Positions 22,401 to 33,380 of a DNA stretch of 64,000 nt are shown here, piece after piece (position 1 is the stretch's first letter; each line of letters opens with the position of its first letter). Source of the DNA: Ceratotherium simum simum. Lineage: Eukaryota > Chordata > Mammalia > Perissodactyla > Rhinocerotidae. Both the position numbers and the translations under genes were made by a program. The stretch lies in assembly GCF_000283155.1 (NCBI RefSeq), contig NW_004454197.1, positions 20,429,075 to 20,493,074 of the forward strand. Reading direction: 5' to 3'. The notes beneath the pieces were generated by a model, which was not told the DNA's origin, made no database searches, and saw only the letters and a program-made list of their open reading frames with translations.

Positions 22401-25400
22401 GAGACTCACGTGTGAGGTGCCAAGAGAGCACATCATGATAAATGAGAGCAGATATGATAAACGATAATTCCCCTTCCTCATATTCCCTGGCTTTCTGGAA
22501 GGAAGACTGGGAGACTCCAAGTAGGGAAAGTCACCTCCCCATTGGGGTCTCGCACTCACAGATACAGACAGCCACAGACCCACAAGCGAACACTAGGGAT
22601 TCACCTGCTTTCCTGACCCCACCACAAAAACTCCCCCAAGGATGAAGCCTTCGCCTTCCAGGTTTCCAGAGAAGCCTCCGTTCCAGGCCCGGAAGAAGTT
22701 GTACCAGACACCCAGGCGGACAAATCCCATAAACATCATCTTCCGCCTCTGGGGACCGTAGAATTTTTTCTGTAGGATTAAGAAAGACAGATCCCATATG
22801 AGTAGCCTGTATGCCTGCCTTCCCCAAGGAGGAAAGGTTCCCAATAGGGCATTCGTTCTTCAAGACCCAGAGCCTGCTGGCTCGTGTCCTTCCCCCGACC
22901 CAACACACACACAGCTCCACCCAAGAGCACTCCGCCAGCTTTCCAAACTCAAGGCAGGCCCAGTCTAGGGAGACAGATTTCCACCCTGACTCCAGCCTCT
23001 TGCTACGGATACACAGGGTTCTTGTGCTTGAGAGGGCAATAACAGTCCTACATTCCGCAGAGATAAGAGTAGAGGGGAAAGAAATATGGCTGCAACGAAT
23101 TAAGGGACAGGGGCTGAGAGGGGAACCCAGTGGGGTTTCAGGTACAGTCATCCCTCAATATCTGTGGGGGACTGAACTGGTTCCAGGACCCCAGAGGACA
23201 CCAAAATCTGTGGATGCTCAAGTCCCTTATATAAAATGGCAGAGTATTTGCATGTAACCTACACACACCTCCCGTATACTTTAAATCATCTCTAGATTAC
23301 TTACAATACCTAATACAATGTAAATGCTATGTAAATAGTTGTTATACTGTATCGTTTAGGGAATAATGACAAGAAAAAAGTTGTATGTTTTCAGTACAGA
23401 TGCAACCATCACAGCCTTTCCATGCTCAGTTGGCTGAATCTGTGGATTGGAACCCGTGGATGCGGAGGGCTGACTGCATTTCCTAGGCTCCTGTTCCCAG
23501 GTCACAAATCAGGAAAGGCTCAAGCGATCACTGAGAAAAGAGCTCGTAAGTGTTCAATCATGCTCTGCTCAGAGGGCTGGGAAAACTCCTGCAAGTTCGG
23601 GCAGCTGAAAGGGAGGCCAGCCTCCAGCTCCAGGCAAGACACACCCTGGGCCACCGAACCCTCCACACCTGCAAGCAGTCCCCACCAGTCTGGCCCACAG
23701 GCTCACAGCACATGCACCTTCTCATCCAGGAAGATTTCTCCTTTGAAATAAGGCTGGAAGTCCTTCACTTCAGTCCCGATCTGCTCCTTCACTACTGCAT
23801 AGAGGGGGACACCCAACTCGTCCAGCTTGGGCTTCAGGGAGGACAGGCCCGCAGCCTCCTGCAGAAGACAGGAAAGTTCAGGAGCATGAACTCTTATGGC
23901 TCTGCAGCCAACAACACCCTCTTTCCTACAGGCCCACAGCGTGGCTGGCACTGTTTGCAGAAGAACAAAGGCAACAAAATACCAGAAACAGCTACAGCCT
24001 GTGTATCCCAGCACAAGACTGTCTTAGCTGGGTACTAGGTCTCAGGGTAGGATGTTAGCCCAGGTTCTTGTCTTCTCCACAGTGGGAAGGAGAGGCTAGA
24101 CTCCTCTTATGGGTGTCCTACCCATGGCCTGGGGAGCACCCAATAACTATGAGATTGCACCCAAGCATGGTCTCCACTCCTAGCCACGACGCTTCTCTCT
24201 CAGTTCATCTCCCAGCCCCTCCCCTGCACTAGACCAAACCTGCACGGGGCCTCTCAGACAAGCTCCACCCAGGGCACGTGAACAGCGACTTCCACACCTT
24301 TGCTCGATTGGCTCCCCTGACTGCAGTTACCCTTTCTTCTTTCTCTAGCTCAAATCCTACCCTCTAGAAAGGGATCCCTGATCTAAAAAGTTCTCCCTGG
24401 CTAGTCCAGCCTGGAGTAAAGCCCTGATTCTCTGGCACATCCAATCCTTCCTGCTTGGGGACTTTTCCGATACTGACTGTGTGTTACCACTAAGTTGAGC
24501 ATTGTCACTTAAGTTCCCAAATGTGTCTCAAAGTTAGAAACCATGTCTTCCATTTCTGGTATCCCTCAGTGCCCAGCACACAGCTGGACATAGAGAAGGC
24601 ACTAGACACTAGGTGGAAGGATCTGAAGGAGAAGGTGGACAATGGGGAGAATGCAGCTGAGCTGACATGTACAGACACCCTTGACTCTCATGAACTGTGT
24701 GCTGGATGCATAAATAAAACCTCAGGTGTCATGGTAAAGCTTTGATGTTAAGAACAAATTCCTTTTTCACATTTGGTGTCAGAATTAAAGAAATAGCAAG
24801 AAATCCTTTCAAATGCAGCCCATTCATGTCCAACACAAATACGTTGCTTTATGATGGCAACTACATTTAATTTTCCATTTATTTTCCAGAATAACAACAA
24901 CAACAACAAAAAGCAGAATTCATGACAACGCATTTATGAGGTGCTTCAGTGAGGGCAAACTTTGCTGTAGAGCAGAGAGGACTACAGGCCTGATGTGGTC
25001 AAACACGACCCGTGTGAGACGAAAGGCCCCACTTGCTCCTCCTGCACTCTGTACTCTGGGCGTGTCGCTGTACAGAGCCGTGAAGCGGAAACTTGAGTCA
25101 CACATCTCCCCCATGGTGACTCGAAGTAACTCTGATTGCCGTCCAATCATCCTTCTAGAAACATAAGTTTCCACAAAACGCTCTGCCAGGACAGAGACCA
25201 GAGCACAGGAAAACAGGCTGTAATCACCGCAGTCGCTCTTGGAGACTTTTGGGTTTAACTGGACTTGAGAAATCAAGTCACAACAGGCTTCCACATTGGC
25301 ATTTGGAGGCGTCACAGATTTGGAATCAAAATCCCTGAGTTTAAATTTCATCTCTGGCAGTAGGCAGAATAATACCCTCTAAGGACACCCACCTCCTAAT

Positions 25401-28400
25401 CCCAGAAACCCACAGATATGTTTTGTTAGATGGCAAGGGGGAGTTAAGGCAGCAGATGAAATCTAGGCTGCTAATCAGCTGATCCTAAAGAAGATTACCC
25501 TGTATCATCTGGGTGGTCCCAATGTACAATCACAAGGGTCCTTAAGTGTGGAAGAGAAAAGCAGAAGAGTCAACGTCAGGGTGATGAGATGTGAGCAAGA
25601 CTTGATTGGCCATTGCTGGCTTTAAAAATGGAGGACGGGGCCACGAGCCAAGGAATGCAGATGGCCTTTAGACGCTGGAAAAGACATGGAAATTATCTAT
25701 CCCTACAGACTGCAGAAGGACTGCAGCCCTGCTAACACCTTGATATTAGCCCAGTGAGACCCATTTCAGAATTTTGACCTCCAGAACTGTAAGATAATAA
25801 ATTTGTGTTGTTTAAAACTACTGTGTGATAATTTGTTAAGCAACATTAGGAAATTCATGTCCTTCCCCACAGCAGCGTGACTTTGTCACAACTTCCGTAC
25901 TTCGGTTTCCTCCTCTGTCAAACAAGAACAACAACAAGATGTATTTTCCAGGGATGTGGTGGGGAACCAACGGGATACCAGGCATGAGCACGCCCTGAAT
26001 GTGAAGGACAGCAGGGCATCACATAATGTAAGTGGACTCTTGTCCAGCCCAACCACACGAGCAGGTGAGGGACCTGCACGGCTGAAAGGAACTGCCTCAG
26101 GGTGACGGAGGACGACAACAACTTGGACAGGGCCAAGACCACCAGTTGAGAAGAAAGTTGTCTCACGAGCAGGAACATGATCATCCCCAGTTCTCCCCCA
26201 GGCAAGGCAGTGCTCTCAGAGTCTGGGTCTTCTGCCACCGACCAACTGTATGACCACAGATAGGTCACCAAACCGCTCTTGTCCTCGGTTTACCTATCAG
26301 TAAGGTGACAAGGCTGGACCCTGCCTTCCCTTGACAAGCTTCCTCACCTTCTGAACAGATGACGATGGCCTCCCTTTGAGGAGCCAACCTGGAGACTGCC
26401 CGGTGAGTGAGCCCCAAGGTGCACCAAACTCTCACGCCAACTGCACCCAAACCATCGGCATGACTAGAGTCCCACCGGGCTCCAGATCCAGTGCCGAGAG
26501 CACACAGTGGGCCACAGAGTGACCACACATAGACGTGCCGCTGTCAGCCACCCAGCAGGGACTCCAGGCAGGTTCCCCAAGAAGAGGCAGACAGGCAGGC
26601 CCATCCTAAAAGTGCGGCCCTTTGCCTCCTCATGTGCTGCGGCTGCACCATCGGCGAGGGCTGACCCCGCCTTCCAGTAACGAACCAGATGCCTCGCCTC
26701 AATGCACAAATCCCAGTGTTGAGCATCAGGACAGGAATTGGACCTGGTCCCCAACCTTGATTAAGGAAGGAAGACGGTCCAGGACACAGATAGTACCACA
26801 AGGGTGAGAGGCCTTGGGAGTACCAAAGGAAAGTCAAGTATGTTGCTAACCCCAGGATGTGGTGAATTGTTAAATGAACAGAAACAGAGAAGAAGTCAAA
26901 AGAAATACCTAAAGCAAATAAAAGAGGATGGGCTGTGTGGATCAATGGTTGCAGTGGGCCTCCCGGTCCTTGGTCCTGGCTGGAAATGCACTGGTCCCCA
27001 TTTGCTAGGACCCTTCTCTCTGAACAGAGCTTCAAATGCACTCACCTCTCGACAGAGGAAACAGCCTGGCCTCCGCACAGCCATAATCACAGCTCCATTT
27101 TTTTCCCAGAGCTCCTTTGCTTTGAAAGTCCTTGGTTCTGTGGGGAAGAAAAGCAAATTCAGTATCGTTTCCTCCCAGGCCAGCCCAGCCCAGCCCAGCC
27201 CAACCGCTAAGCAGCTCAGAAATGGCACCAGGCCTAGCCGAGGTCCTGGACAGGCATTTCACACGTGGGAAAAGCAAACAGGAAACCCAGACAGGGGATA
27301 TCCGTCCTGCAGAGGGAAATTAACAGCGTAAGGGTCCTGCTGTCTCCCTAAAGGCCTCACCCCCATCAAATCGATTTGCAAACTTGGAAAATCCCAAACT
27401 GGAACATTTCTGGAAAAATGGCAAATTCCTTTGCTGGTATTGATGGGCCTTGTAACAATCCTGTAGGGCAGATACATGGCCAAAACCTGAAAGAGATCTT
27501 GCACTTTGGCCAGGAAAACGCCAACTCTTTAAAAAGTATTCAAAGGACTTAAGTCAACAGAAATTGAAAAAAAAAATTTTTTAACCGAAATATGTTAACT
27601 GCAATATTATCTATAGGGGACGGTAGAAGATGCCCAACAAGGAAATGCTCTGGGGTAGTCCAGTACTGTAGTTCAAGCCAGCTCCATGGTCAGACTGAGT
27701 CTGCGTCAAGCTGTGTGACCTGGGCATGCCAGGTCTCCTTTTGGAACCTGAGTTTCCTCGTTTGTAAAGGCCGATGTCTGGCAGCTCCACTCTGGGCTGC
27801 AGGGAGTATGAAACGATGGATATGAAGTGCTCCCCACAGCGTTTGGTAACATAGAGTCAGGGATGGCTCAGTCAGTATGAACCCTGATTACGTTAGCATT
27901 CCTCAGAGGAATCCACGTCCCTGTGGGATGTTATGTGATGAAAAGAGGGGAGGTCTGTAAACAAATGAGGTTGGGAAACCTTGGGTTGAATGCAGCTAAA
28001 CAGGTCCCTCTGTCTGCAGGGCTTCTGAGTCCCTCACTGGGGTGACTGACGTCCTAAATCTGCAGTCACAGTCCCTGCCTTCCCTTGACAAGCTTCCTCA
28101 CCTTCTGAACAGATGACGATGGCCTCCCTTTGAGGAGCCAACCTGGAGACCGCCCAGTCAGTGAGCCCCAAGGTGCACCAAACTCTCACGCCAACTGCAC
28201 CCAAACCATCAGCATGACTGGAGTCCCACTGGGCTCCAGATCCAGTGCCGAGAGCACGCAGTGGGCCACAGAGCGACCACACACAGATGTGCTGCTGTCA
28301 GCCACCCAGCAGGGACTCCAGGCGGGCTCCCCAAGAAGAGGCAGACAGGCAGGCCCATCCTAAAAGTGCAGCCCTGTGCCTCCTCATGTGCTGTGGCTGC

Positions 28401-29391
28401 ACCATGGGCGAGGGCTGACCCCGCCTTCCAGTAATGAACCAGACGCCTCATCTCAATGTGCAAATCCCGGTGCTGAGCGTCAGGACAGGAATTGGAGACA
28501 CAGTGTTTCCAAAACTTATTTGACTTGGGAGCTCCTTTTTTTGAAGATCCAGGGTGCTCAGAATTCCTCAGAACACACTCTGGAAGGTTTAGTTTAGTAA
28601 ATGGTGGTATAACATTACTAAATATTATGGAGCAATTATCGTTATAGTCAGAGAGACAACAACAGAAAGTGAAAAATGCTTTCGATAAGAAAAAGCTAAA
28701 ATGTAAAATATCATTTATACCAAGATCACAGCTACATATTACTATGTGTACACAAGGAAAGGAATGTGCAAAAATAAAAATGATTAAAGGGCAATGGAAT
28801 TATAGTAATTTAAGAAGTGTTATTACATTTTTCTTAACATTGTTATATTGTCTTTTCAATTAAAAAAAGAGATGGGCCGGCCCGGTGGCGTAAGCGGTTA
28901 AGTGCGCACGCTCCGCTGTGGCGGCCCAGGGTTCGCCGGTTCGGATCCGGGGCACCCACCGACGCACCGCTTGTCAGGCCATGTTGTGGCGGCGTCCCAC
29001 ATAAAGTAGAGGAAGATGGGCACTGATGTTAGCTCAGGGCCAGTCTTCCTCAGCAAAAAAGAAGAGGATTGGCATTGGATGTTAGCTCAGGGCTGGTCTT
29101 CCTCACAAAAAAAAAAAAAAAAAGAGAGAGCACCATTTTAAAAAGAAAAAAATAAGTAAGCCTGTGCCCTGGCGCCTTGGAAAAGCACTGGGACCAGTGG
29201 GGTCACTGCTCACCCTTCTCCAGTGTCTTCAGGTCTACATCCTCCAGATACTCCAGCGCTGCTTCCTGGGACTCAGGCAGGAACACGTCTGTGTTGGCCA
29301 GGAGCAGAGCCAAGGCAGCAGCCCCCAGAGCCCCCGCGCCAACGGACCACATCCCCACGGTGAAGAAACTTGGATCCTGCAGGAAAGACAT
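19291..29391 (-). CDS. PRXL2A: PRXL2A (FAM213A/PAMM), peroxiredoxin-like 2A, complete five-exon coding region
   Basis: The five coding exons total 690 nt including the stop and give a 229-residue protein. Phases are consistent: 178 nt, then 92, 141, 165 and 114. Residues about 9-38 form a hydrophobic N-terminal stretch (signal or membrane anchor), followed by an acidic helix. A thioredoxin-like domain of the AhpC/TSA type fills the rest. The redox-active motif CFLC lies at residues 85-88 within RRPGCFLCRE. The segment KFYGPQRRKMMF and the tail ending SASEKI are typical of the family. From family knowledge, PRXL2A is a redox-regulatory protein linked to antioxidant protection and control of osteoclast and macrophage signalling. 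The chosen ATG has G at -3 and opens an otherwise short exon. No stop or frameshift is seen, so the gene looks functional. Recognition rests on recalled similarity, not on a database search. Confidence 0.96.
19405..20199. other. PRXL2A last intron, left part, nothing recognised
   Basis: Intronic. No repeat or regulatory element identified. Confidence 0.5.
20200..20411 (+). mobile_element. ERE1-type SINE, intronic
   Basis: Near-consensus copy. Target duplication AATACTAAGGAG and a clean TAAATAAATAAATAAAATC tail suggest a relatively young insertion. Confidence 0.95.
20412..21149. other. PRXL2A last intron, GC-richer part, nothing recognised
   Basis: Open frames occur here only because GC content is high. 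No conserved peptide was recognised. Confidence 0.45.
21150..21345 (+). mobile_element. MIR SINE, intronic
   Basis: GAGTTATTTCATAACTCGAG, then a decayed MIR core with AGATGGGAATAGAAAGACCT and GGTTATGAGGAAGACAAGAG. Confidence 0.65.
21555..21690 (-). mobile_element. MIR-like fragment, intronic
   Basis: CCTTTTACAGATGATGCCAG followed by GGTTGGTAGAGATAGGCCTA resembles MIR in reverse. Confidence 0.5.
21691..22140. other. Intronic stretch, nothing recognised
   Basis: GC-rich and pyrimidine-rich, without an exon or repeat I can name. Confidence 0.45.
22141..22246 (-). mobile_element. 5'-truncated ERE2-like tail, antisense
   Basis: Only the two GAGGAAGA...CTGAGCTAACAT tail segments are present, without the tRNA head. 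The flanks share GAGCACAGAAAA, so it inserted as a truncated copy. Confidence 0.85.
22255..22445 (+). mobile_element. MIR SINE, intronic
   Basis: AAACCTGGGTTTGGGCCCCG and CTCACCTGTAAAACTCTCAG, a decayed MIR. Confidence 0.6.
22605..22769 (-). CDS. PRXL2A: PRXL2A coding exon 4 (residues 138-192)
   Basis: The acceptor is TTAATCCTACAG and the donor CAG|GTGAAT. It encodes 55 whole codons, starting KKFYGPQRRK, passing GVWYNFFRAWNGGFSG and ending GGVFVVGSGKQ. This is the most conserved-looking part of the C-terminal half of the thioredoxin-like fold. Confidence 0.95.
23144..23478 (+). mobile_element. MER2 (TcMar-Tigger) DNA element, intronic, near full length
   Basis: CAGTCATCCCTCAATATCTG at the left end and GGAGGGCTGACTGCA at the right end are its inverted termini. 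Internal TAATACAATGTAAATGCTAT and AGGGAATAATGACAAGAAAA match what I know of MER2. Confidence 0.88.
23718..23858 (-). CDS. PRXL2A: PRXL2A coding exon 3 (residues 91-137)
   Basis: The acceptor is GTCTTCTGCAG|GAG. It encodes 47 whole codons from EAAGLSSLKP to GEIFLDEK. The donor is AAG|GTGCATG, a weak match beyond the GT, but the next exon resumes in frame with AAAAAATTC (KKF), matching the family sequence. The alternative of reading on gives VHVL then a stop, so splicing here is needed. Confidence 0.94.
24300..24615 (-). mobile_element. L2 LINE 3' end, antisense, intronic
   Basis: GATCCCTGATCTAAAAAGTT, then AAACCATGTCTTCCATTTCT and GTGCCCAGCACACAGCTGGA, the L2 3' end read in reverse. Confidence 0.65.
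24616..25364. other. Intronic stretch, nothing recognised
   Basis: Contains a short AAC repeat at 24894-24910. The open frame on the minus strand here (about 24920-25351) shows no similarity I recognise. Confidence 0.45.
25365..25860 (+). repeat. Old MaLR/MLT-like solo LTR, intronic
   Basis: GGCAGAATAATACCCTCTAA at left, ATCACAAGGGTCCTTAAGTG and GACCTCCAGAACTGTAAGAT internally, and AAATTTGTGTTGTTTAAAAC near the right end. It is a familiar mammalian ERVL-MaLR-type LTR; the exact subfamily is unsure. Confidence 0.75.
26319..26742. repeat. Intronic direct duplication, copy 1
   Basis: This 424-bp block recurs in the same orientation at 28073-28496. By eye there are about 26 substitutions, mostly transitions, many at CpG or TpG sites, and no net length change. 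It starts with CCCTGCCTTCCCTTGACAAG and ends with ACAGGAATTGGA. I do not recognise it as a known repeat family. It lies in the intron after PRXL2A coding exon 2 in transcript direction. Confidence 0.93.
27046..27137 (-). CDS. PRXL2A: PRXL2A coding exon 2 (residues 60-90, CxxC active site)
   Basis: The acceptor is TTCTTCCCCACAG and the donor GAG|GTGAGT. The exon is 92 nt, so skipping or deleting it would shift the frame. It encodes the first strand and helix of the thioredoxin fold, with the redox pair Cys85 and Cys88 in PGCFLC. It sits between the two copies of a 424-bp intronic direct duplication (26319-26742 and 28073-28496). Confidence 0.95.
27138..28072. other. Intron between coding exons 1 and 2, left part
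   Basis: A short CAGCC repeat at 27181-27200 is visible; otherwise nothing is recognised. Confidence 0.45.
28073..28496. repeat. Intronic direct duplication, copy 2
   Basis: The partner of 26319-26742, lying in the intron between PRXL2A coding exons 1 and 2. The copies are separated by 1,330 bp that contain the whole of coding exon 2. The unique sequence on either side of the two copies does not match. Confidence 0.93.
28874..29123 (+). mobile_element. ERE2-like SINE, intronic
   Basis: GGGCCGGCCCGGTGGCGTAA head and both tail segments, followed by an A-run. It sits about 90 bp from the splice donor of coding exon 1, on its intron side. Confidence 0.94.
29214..29391 (-). CDS. PRXL2A: PRXL2A coding exon 1 (residues 1-59 plus first base of codon 60)
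   Basis: The full exon is 29214-29400, with nine untranslated bases before the ATG. The acceptor reads TTTCCTCTTAG and the donor G|GTGAGC. It encodes the N-terminus MSFLQDPSFF, a small-residue-rich hydrophobic segment (GAGALGAAALALLLAN) and an acidic helix ending DLKTLEK. The exon ends in phase 1, with its last G completed by AA of the next exon to make Glu60. Confidence 0.95.
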
Positions 29392-29849
29392 TTCTGGAGA
29401 CTAAGAGGAAAGAAGAAGACATTATTGCTTCCACGAGATAGCTGGAATCTGATCTCTGGGAAAGGCTCTGGCTGGGCAGCCAGGAGGCCAGAGGCAAGGG
29501 GAGGGGAGCGGTGTCGAAGACAGGACCGTGTTAAACACTTGCCCACTGCCACTATAAGAGGTCGGGGACACAACAGACACAGGGAGGCTTGGCCCCAGAG
29601 CTCAGCAGTGAGTTGGGTGTGCTCACAGGGAAATGACAGCCCCCCCTGGACGCTTCTCCTGCTGTTCCCTCTCCCACGCCCAAGGCTGCGGGCCCCCCAG
29701 CTCTGAGGCACTCTTCCATGCTGCATCCCCTGGTGGCAGGCTCAGTCCCCTCCCATGATGCCTGCTTCCCTTCACGGTCCAGGTGTCTCAGCTACCATCT
29801 CCCTGGGGAGGGGGCAGCTTTCTCTTCCGTGACCAGAGGATACTCAGAA

Positions 29850-30000
29850 CACCAGTCCCATTGTTCTGTTACCCTATCCTTCCTCATTAGTCTGTGAATC
29901 CCTCAGGAACAGAGACTGCGTCCTGCTCATCCAGCCCCAGCTGGCGCCCAGCAGGGCCTCCTCACTCATGGTAGGCAGGCAATCTTGGTACACTGCTCCC
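29850..30000 (-). mobile_element. L2 LINE fragment, antisense
   Basis: CTGTGAATCCCTCAGGAACA and CATCCAGCCCCAGCTGGCGC resemble the L2 3' end in reverse. Confidence 0.5.
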
Positions 30001-30655
30001 CAGTGAGAATAGCTTTATTTTTCATTCATTACACAAGTAAACCAGGCTCATGGTGAAAACAAAACAAACAAAAAAACAAAAAAGAAGCAATACATAAAAC
30101 TAGAGTCAACAAGAAAGCAAATCTCTCGTAAATATCTACCAGCTATTAAATCACAAAGTTTAACAGAGCTGGCCACTACTAAACACCAGGGTCTAACCTT
30201 ACATCTGTTTCCTGTGAACAGAACTAGAAGAATGCCTGTCAAATGAGTGGGAGTAGAGACTGGGAGAGCAGGCAATACGGCAGAAAGAGCACGGTGCTGG
30301 GAGTCTGCTGCAGAGGGGCTGGGCAAGAGCCGTCTGTAACCGATAGGGGGCTCGGCAATCGAAACGGAGTTCCAGGCAGGTCCTACAGACCCAGCCTTGC
30401 TCCCAGCTGGTGCCCAGGGGCCTCACTAGCCTTCCTCTGGTTGAGAAGCCTTGTGCTCCTGGGTGCGAGCTCCTGGAAGCAGCCCACCCCGTAACAGCCG
30501 CAGGAACCCCGCGCAGCCTTCCTTCTCCTGATAACCACTTACAGCACCCGTCTTTCCACTTGGCCCTCACCATCCTACGATCTGACTTATATTGGGCCTT
30601 CTTCCCTAAGTAGCAGCCTGATTCCATGTGCTGAGTTCACTGGGTATAGACCTGG
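30001..30655. other. 5' intronic stretch, nothing recognised
   Basis: An A-rich simple tract at 30056-30083 is present. No exon could be supported. Confidence 0.4.
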
Positions 30656-30699
30656 GGTGTGTGTGTGTGTGTGTGTGTGTGCGTGTGTGTGTGTGTGTG
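30656..30699. repeat. (GT)n microsatellite
   Basis: About 21 GT dinucleotides with one GC interruption. Confidence 0.97.
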
Positions 30700-31140
30700 T
30701 CCCACCTACCCTCATCCCACCTCAGCACGACATACCTCCCCCTTGCAGGACTTGGCTGGGGAGAGGATTTCTCCAAGGGACTAAGCAGAGGCCTGGACAT
30801 CTGCATGTCACTGCCAAGGGAGGGGCTGTGAGGGACCCACTGCCATAAGGTGGGGTTGGGAGGAACCTGGTGGTGATGACTTTGGGAAGAGAAGGGGAGG
30901 CCAGATTAGTGTTTCAGCCAGCCTGGGAAATTCAGATTTGAGTTAAGAAATAAAAGGGAACTTCCAGGCGCGGGTAGGGGGTAGGACGACCAAATGCAGA
31001 CCGCATTTAAGAAAAAGGAATTTGGCATCTGTATACTAGGCAAGGAGAAAGAAGGGAGGTCACTGCGTGTGTTGGGGGAGGGGGTTACTATGGTATCTCT
31101 GACGTGCTGGGAGGGAAAAGCTTCTTATAAGCTCACTACT
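30700..31140. other. Intronic stretch, nothing recognised
   Basis: Purine-rich in parts; no gene or repeat named. Confidence 0.4.
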
Positions 31141-31169
31141 CACAAAGTGTCTCACGGATGGGCAGCACT

Positions 31170-31292
31170 GGTCTCATGCAGAAATGCAGAATCTCAAGCC
31201 TGACCTCAGAACTAAGCAATCATAAACTGCGTTTTAATCAGATCGGCAGGCAATGTAAACACACATTAAAGTTTGAGAAGCATTGTCTTAGA
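31170..31292. mobile_element. MER5-type hAT fragment
   Basis: TCATGCAGAAATGCAGAATC and ACACATTAAAGTTTGAGAAG match the MER5 end. Confidence 0.7.
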
Positions 31293-31419
31293 GGAAAGAT
31301 CTCAGGATTTTGTGCTTGGTTGGTCATAAGCCACAGAAGCAGGCTGCCGTGGAGAGCTGGGCACGTCCCCTCCCTCACTGTGGGAGAGCAGCAATGGCGA
31401 GAGGCAGACCTGAACACCT

Positions 31420-31735
31420 GTCCACGCCTCTGCCTGGAATGTCCTACCTCGCTCATTCTACTCAAGACTCAGACACCTCTTCCAGAAGTCTTCCTGGACG
31501 CTCTGCCTTCCCCCACTCCCACCCCCAAGAGATGTTCATGCACCCTCACCTTGGTACTGTGCCTAGTGTGTACCCATTATCCTTCTGATGTGCTGGACAC
31601 ACTGACGTGGACCTATCTGCCAGTTCTCGCCCCTGACTCTGTTTGTCAGTTTATCTCTGAATCTCCCGTGCCCAGCACACTGGTTACACGGTGGGCTCTC
31701 CGTAATGTGAATGATGAAGGTGACGACTTCTGGAG
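31420..31735 (-). mobile_element. L2 LINE 3' end, antisense
   Basis: AAGTCTTCCTGGACGCTCTG and CTGTTTGTCAGTTTATCTCT, then CCCGTGCCCAGCACACTGGT, all L2 3' landmarks in reverse. Confidence 0.7.
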
Positions 31736-33189
31736 GACCACAGTGCTTGGGCCAAGCAGGAAAGAACCTTCCACAGGCCAGCTTCCAACTCTTTTACGTG
31801 GCCAAGTGACACATTACTGGATTAAAGTTCACAGAACAATTAGGAGGAAAACCACAGCTCTCACCTACCTGCTGTAAACAGGAGACTCCCCAGAGCCTGG
31901 AAGTATTTCTGTACCTTTACACATTCCCAAAGCGTCCCTGGATTTCAGATGTGTGTATGATTCAGGAGCACATGGCGTGGCCTCTGATCACAGGTTTGAT
32001 ATCATTTCTGCGCCAGTACACAAAGGCCAGCTTATGTCCACCCTACAAATGGACCTGCTTCAGCTCCTGGGACACACGAGTGCACGTGTGTCCAGGGGGT
32101 CCCTGTGGAGTACAGTCAGCTCCACATCCTCTCAACACAGCACCGCTGTTCTTGGAGGCAAAGAGACTCCATCTCCCCACTGCCTGTCAACAGTCGTTCA
32201 GTGTGTTTGCTCGTGATATAAGGGAGCCAGACTCAACTAGACTCAACATTTATTTCCAAACATTTATTCAGCACTGACCTGTTCAATAAATGGGAACTTG
32301 GGAGGACATAAAACTAAATGATACATAATGCTCAAGGAGATACAGGCCTAGTACACAGACAACAGAAATTCAAGTGGAAAGGTGAGGCAGCTTGGCCAAG
32401 GTATGAACATGGGGCTATGGTGGTGCAGGGATGCGAGCCAGTTATATCTGGTCTAGGCAGCCATAGAAGTATCCAGAAGGAAGTGTCTTTGGAGCCGGCG
32501 TAGGACTTGGGGGCAGGATGGAGGAGCTAGGCCAGGCCTGGGCTGAATAGGCCAGCTGGGGGTGGAAGTCAGTGCTGAAGGCACTCCGAGAATGCAAACG
32601 TCCACATCCCAAACGCCCCCCACTCTCTACCTCAAGTTCAAGAGCTGGAGTACAAGACGTGGGCTTCAAACCCCCAGGTGCACCGTTTACCACCCCACCA
32701 CACCTCTGGCTGTGACCCAGAAAGTGTGAGCAGAGTCATCCCCTTGGGGAGCCTGGACCTCGTCCTCACACCCTGCAGCACGAGGATGTGATACAATATT
32801 AGCACTGGAGGTGAGAGTCAGGCCTCTCCGTGAACACACGCTTCCCCTGGGCCTCTAGCATCTGGCTCTTCTGCTGCTGGGAAGGAGTGAAAACTGACTT
32901 CTGGAAACACCTACAGAGTGTGCAGGCCCAGCCCCTCAGCCAAGCTTTCCCGAGCTACAAAGCAATTCCCATCCTGGCCCTTCTTGGAGCATGTGCCACA
33001 CTGCAACTTGCTGCGCAGTGAGAGCTGACTCTGAATCCTCAATCACAGCCATTCCCACCCACAAAACAGGGGAGGGGGAGAGGGAGCCTTCACAGCTGAG
33101 CGGAACGACGCATTTTCACATGGCCTCTAAGGCTACTAACTGGAGGGAGAGGGAAGCCAGTAAACCAGCATTTAGTTAGTGTCACGCCA
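31736..33189. other. Intronic stretch, nothing recognised
   Basis: No repeat or exon could be supported by eye. An alternative leader exon of PRXL2A could be hidden here. Confidence 0.4.
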
Positions 33190-33380
33190 CACACTTGGCC
33201 TAATTTCTTTCACTCACCAGTCTCATTATGCAGATATTATCCTGTTTTATCGCTGACAACACTGGAATTCAGAGAAGTTCAGTACCTTCTCCAGGGTCAC
33301 AGAGCCAGCATCAGTACTACAACCTGGACCCAAATTCCCTAGGACTCCGAGGCCTGTAGTCTTTCTACTGTCACACCTTG
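33190..33380 (-). mobile_element. MIR SINE
   Basis: CATTATGCAGATATTATCCT, AGGGTCACAGAGCCAGCATC and CTTTCTACTGTCACACCTTG form a MIR core in reverse. Confidence 0.7.

Noticed and set aside
30656..30699. GT repeat as a functional element near PRXL2A
   Set aside because: An ordinary microsatellite, with nothing beyond its length to support a role.
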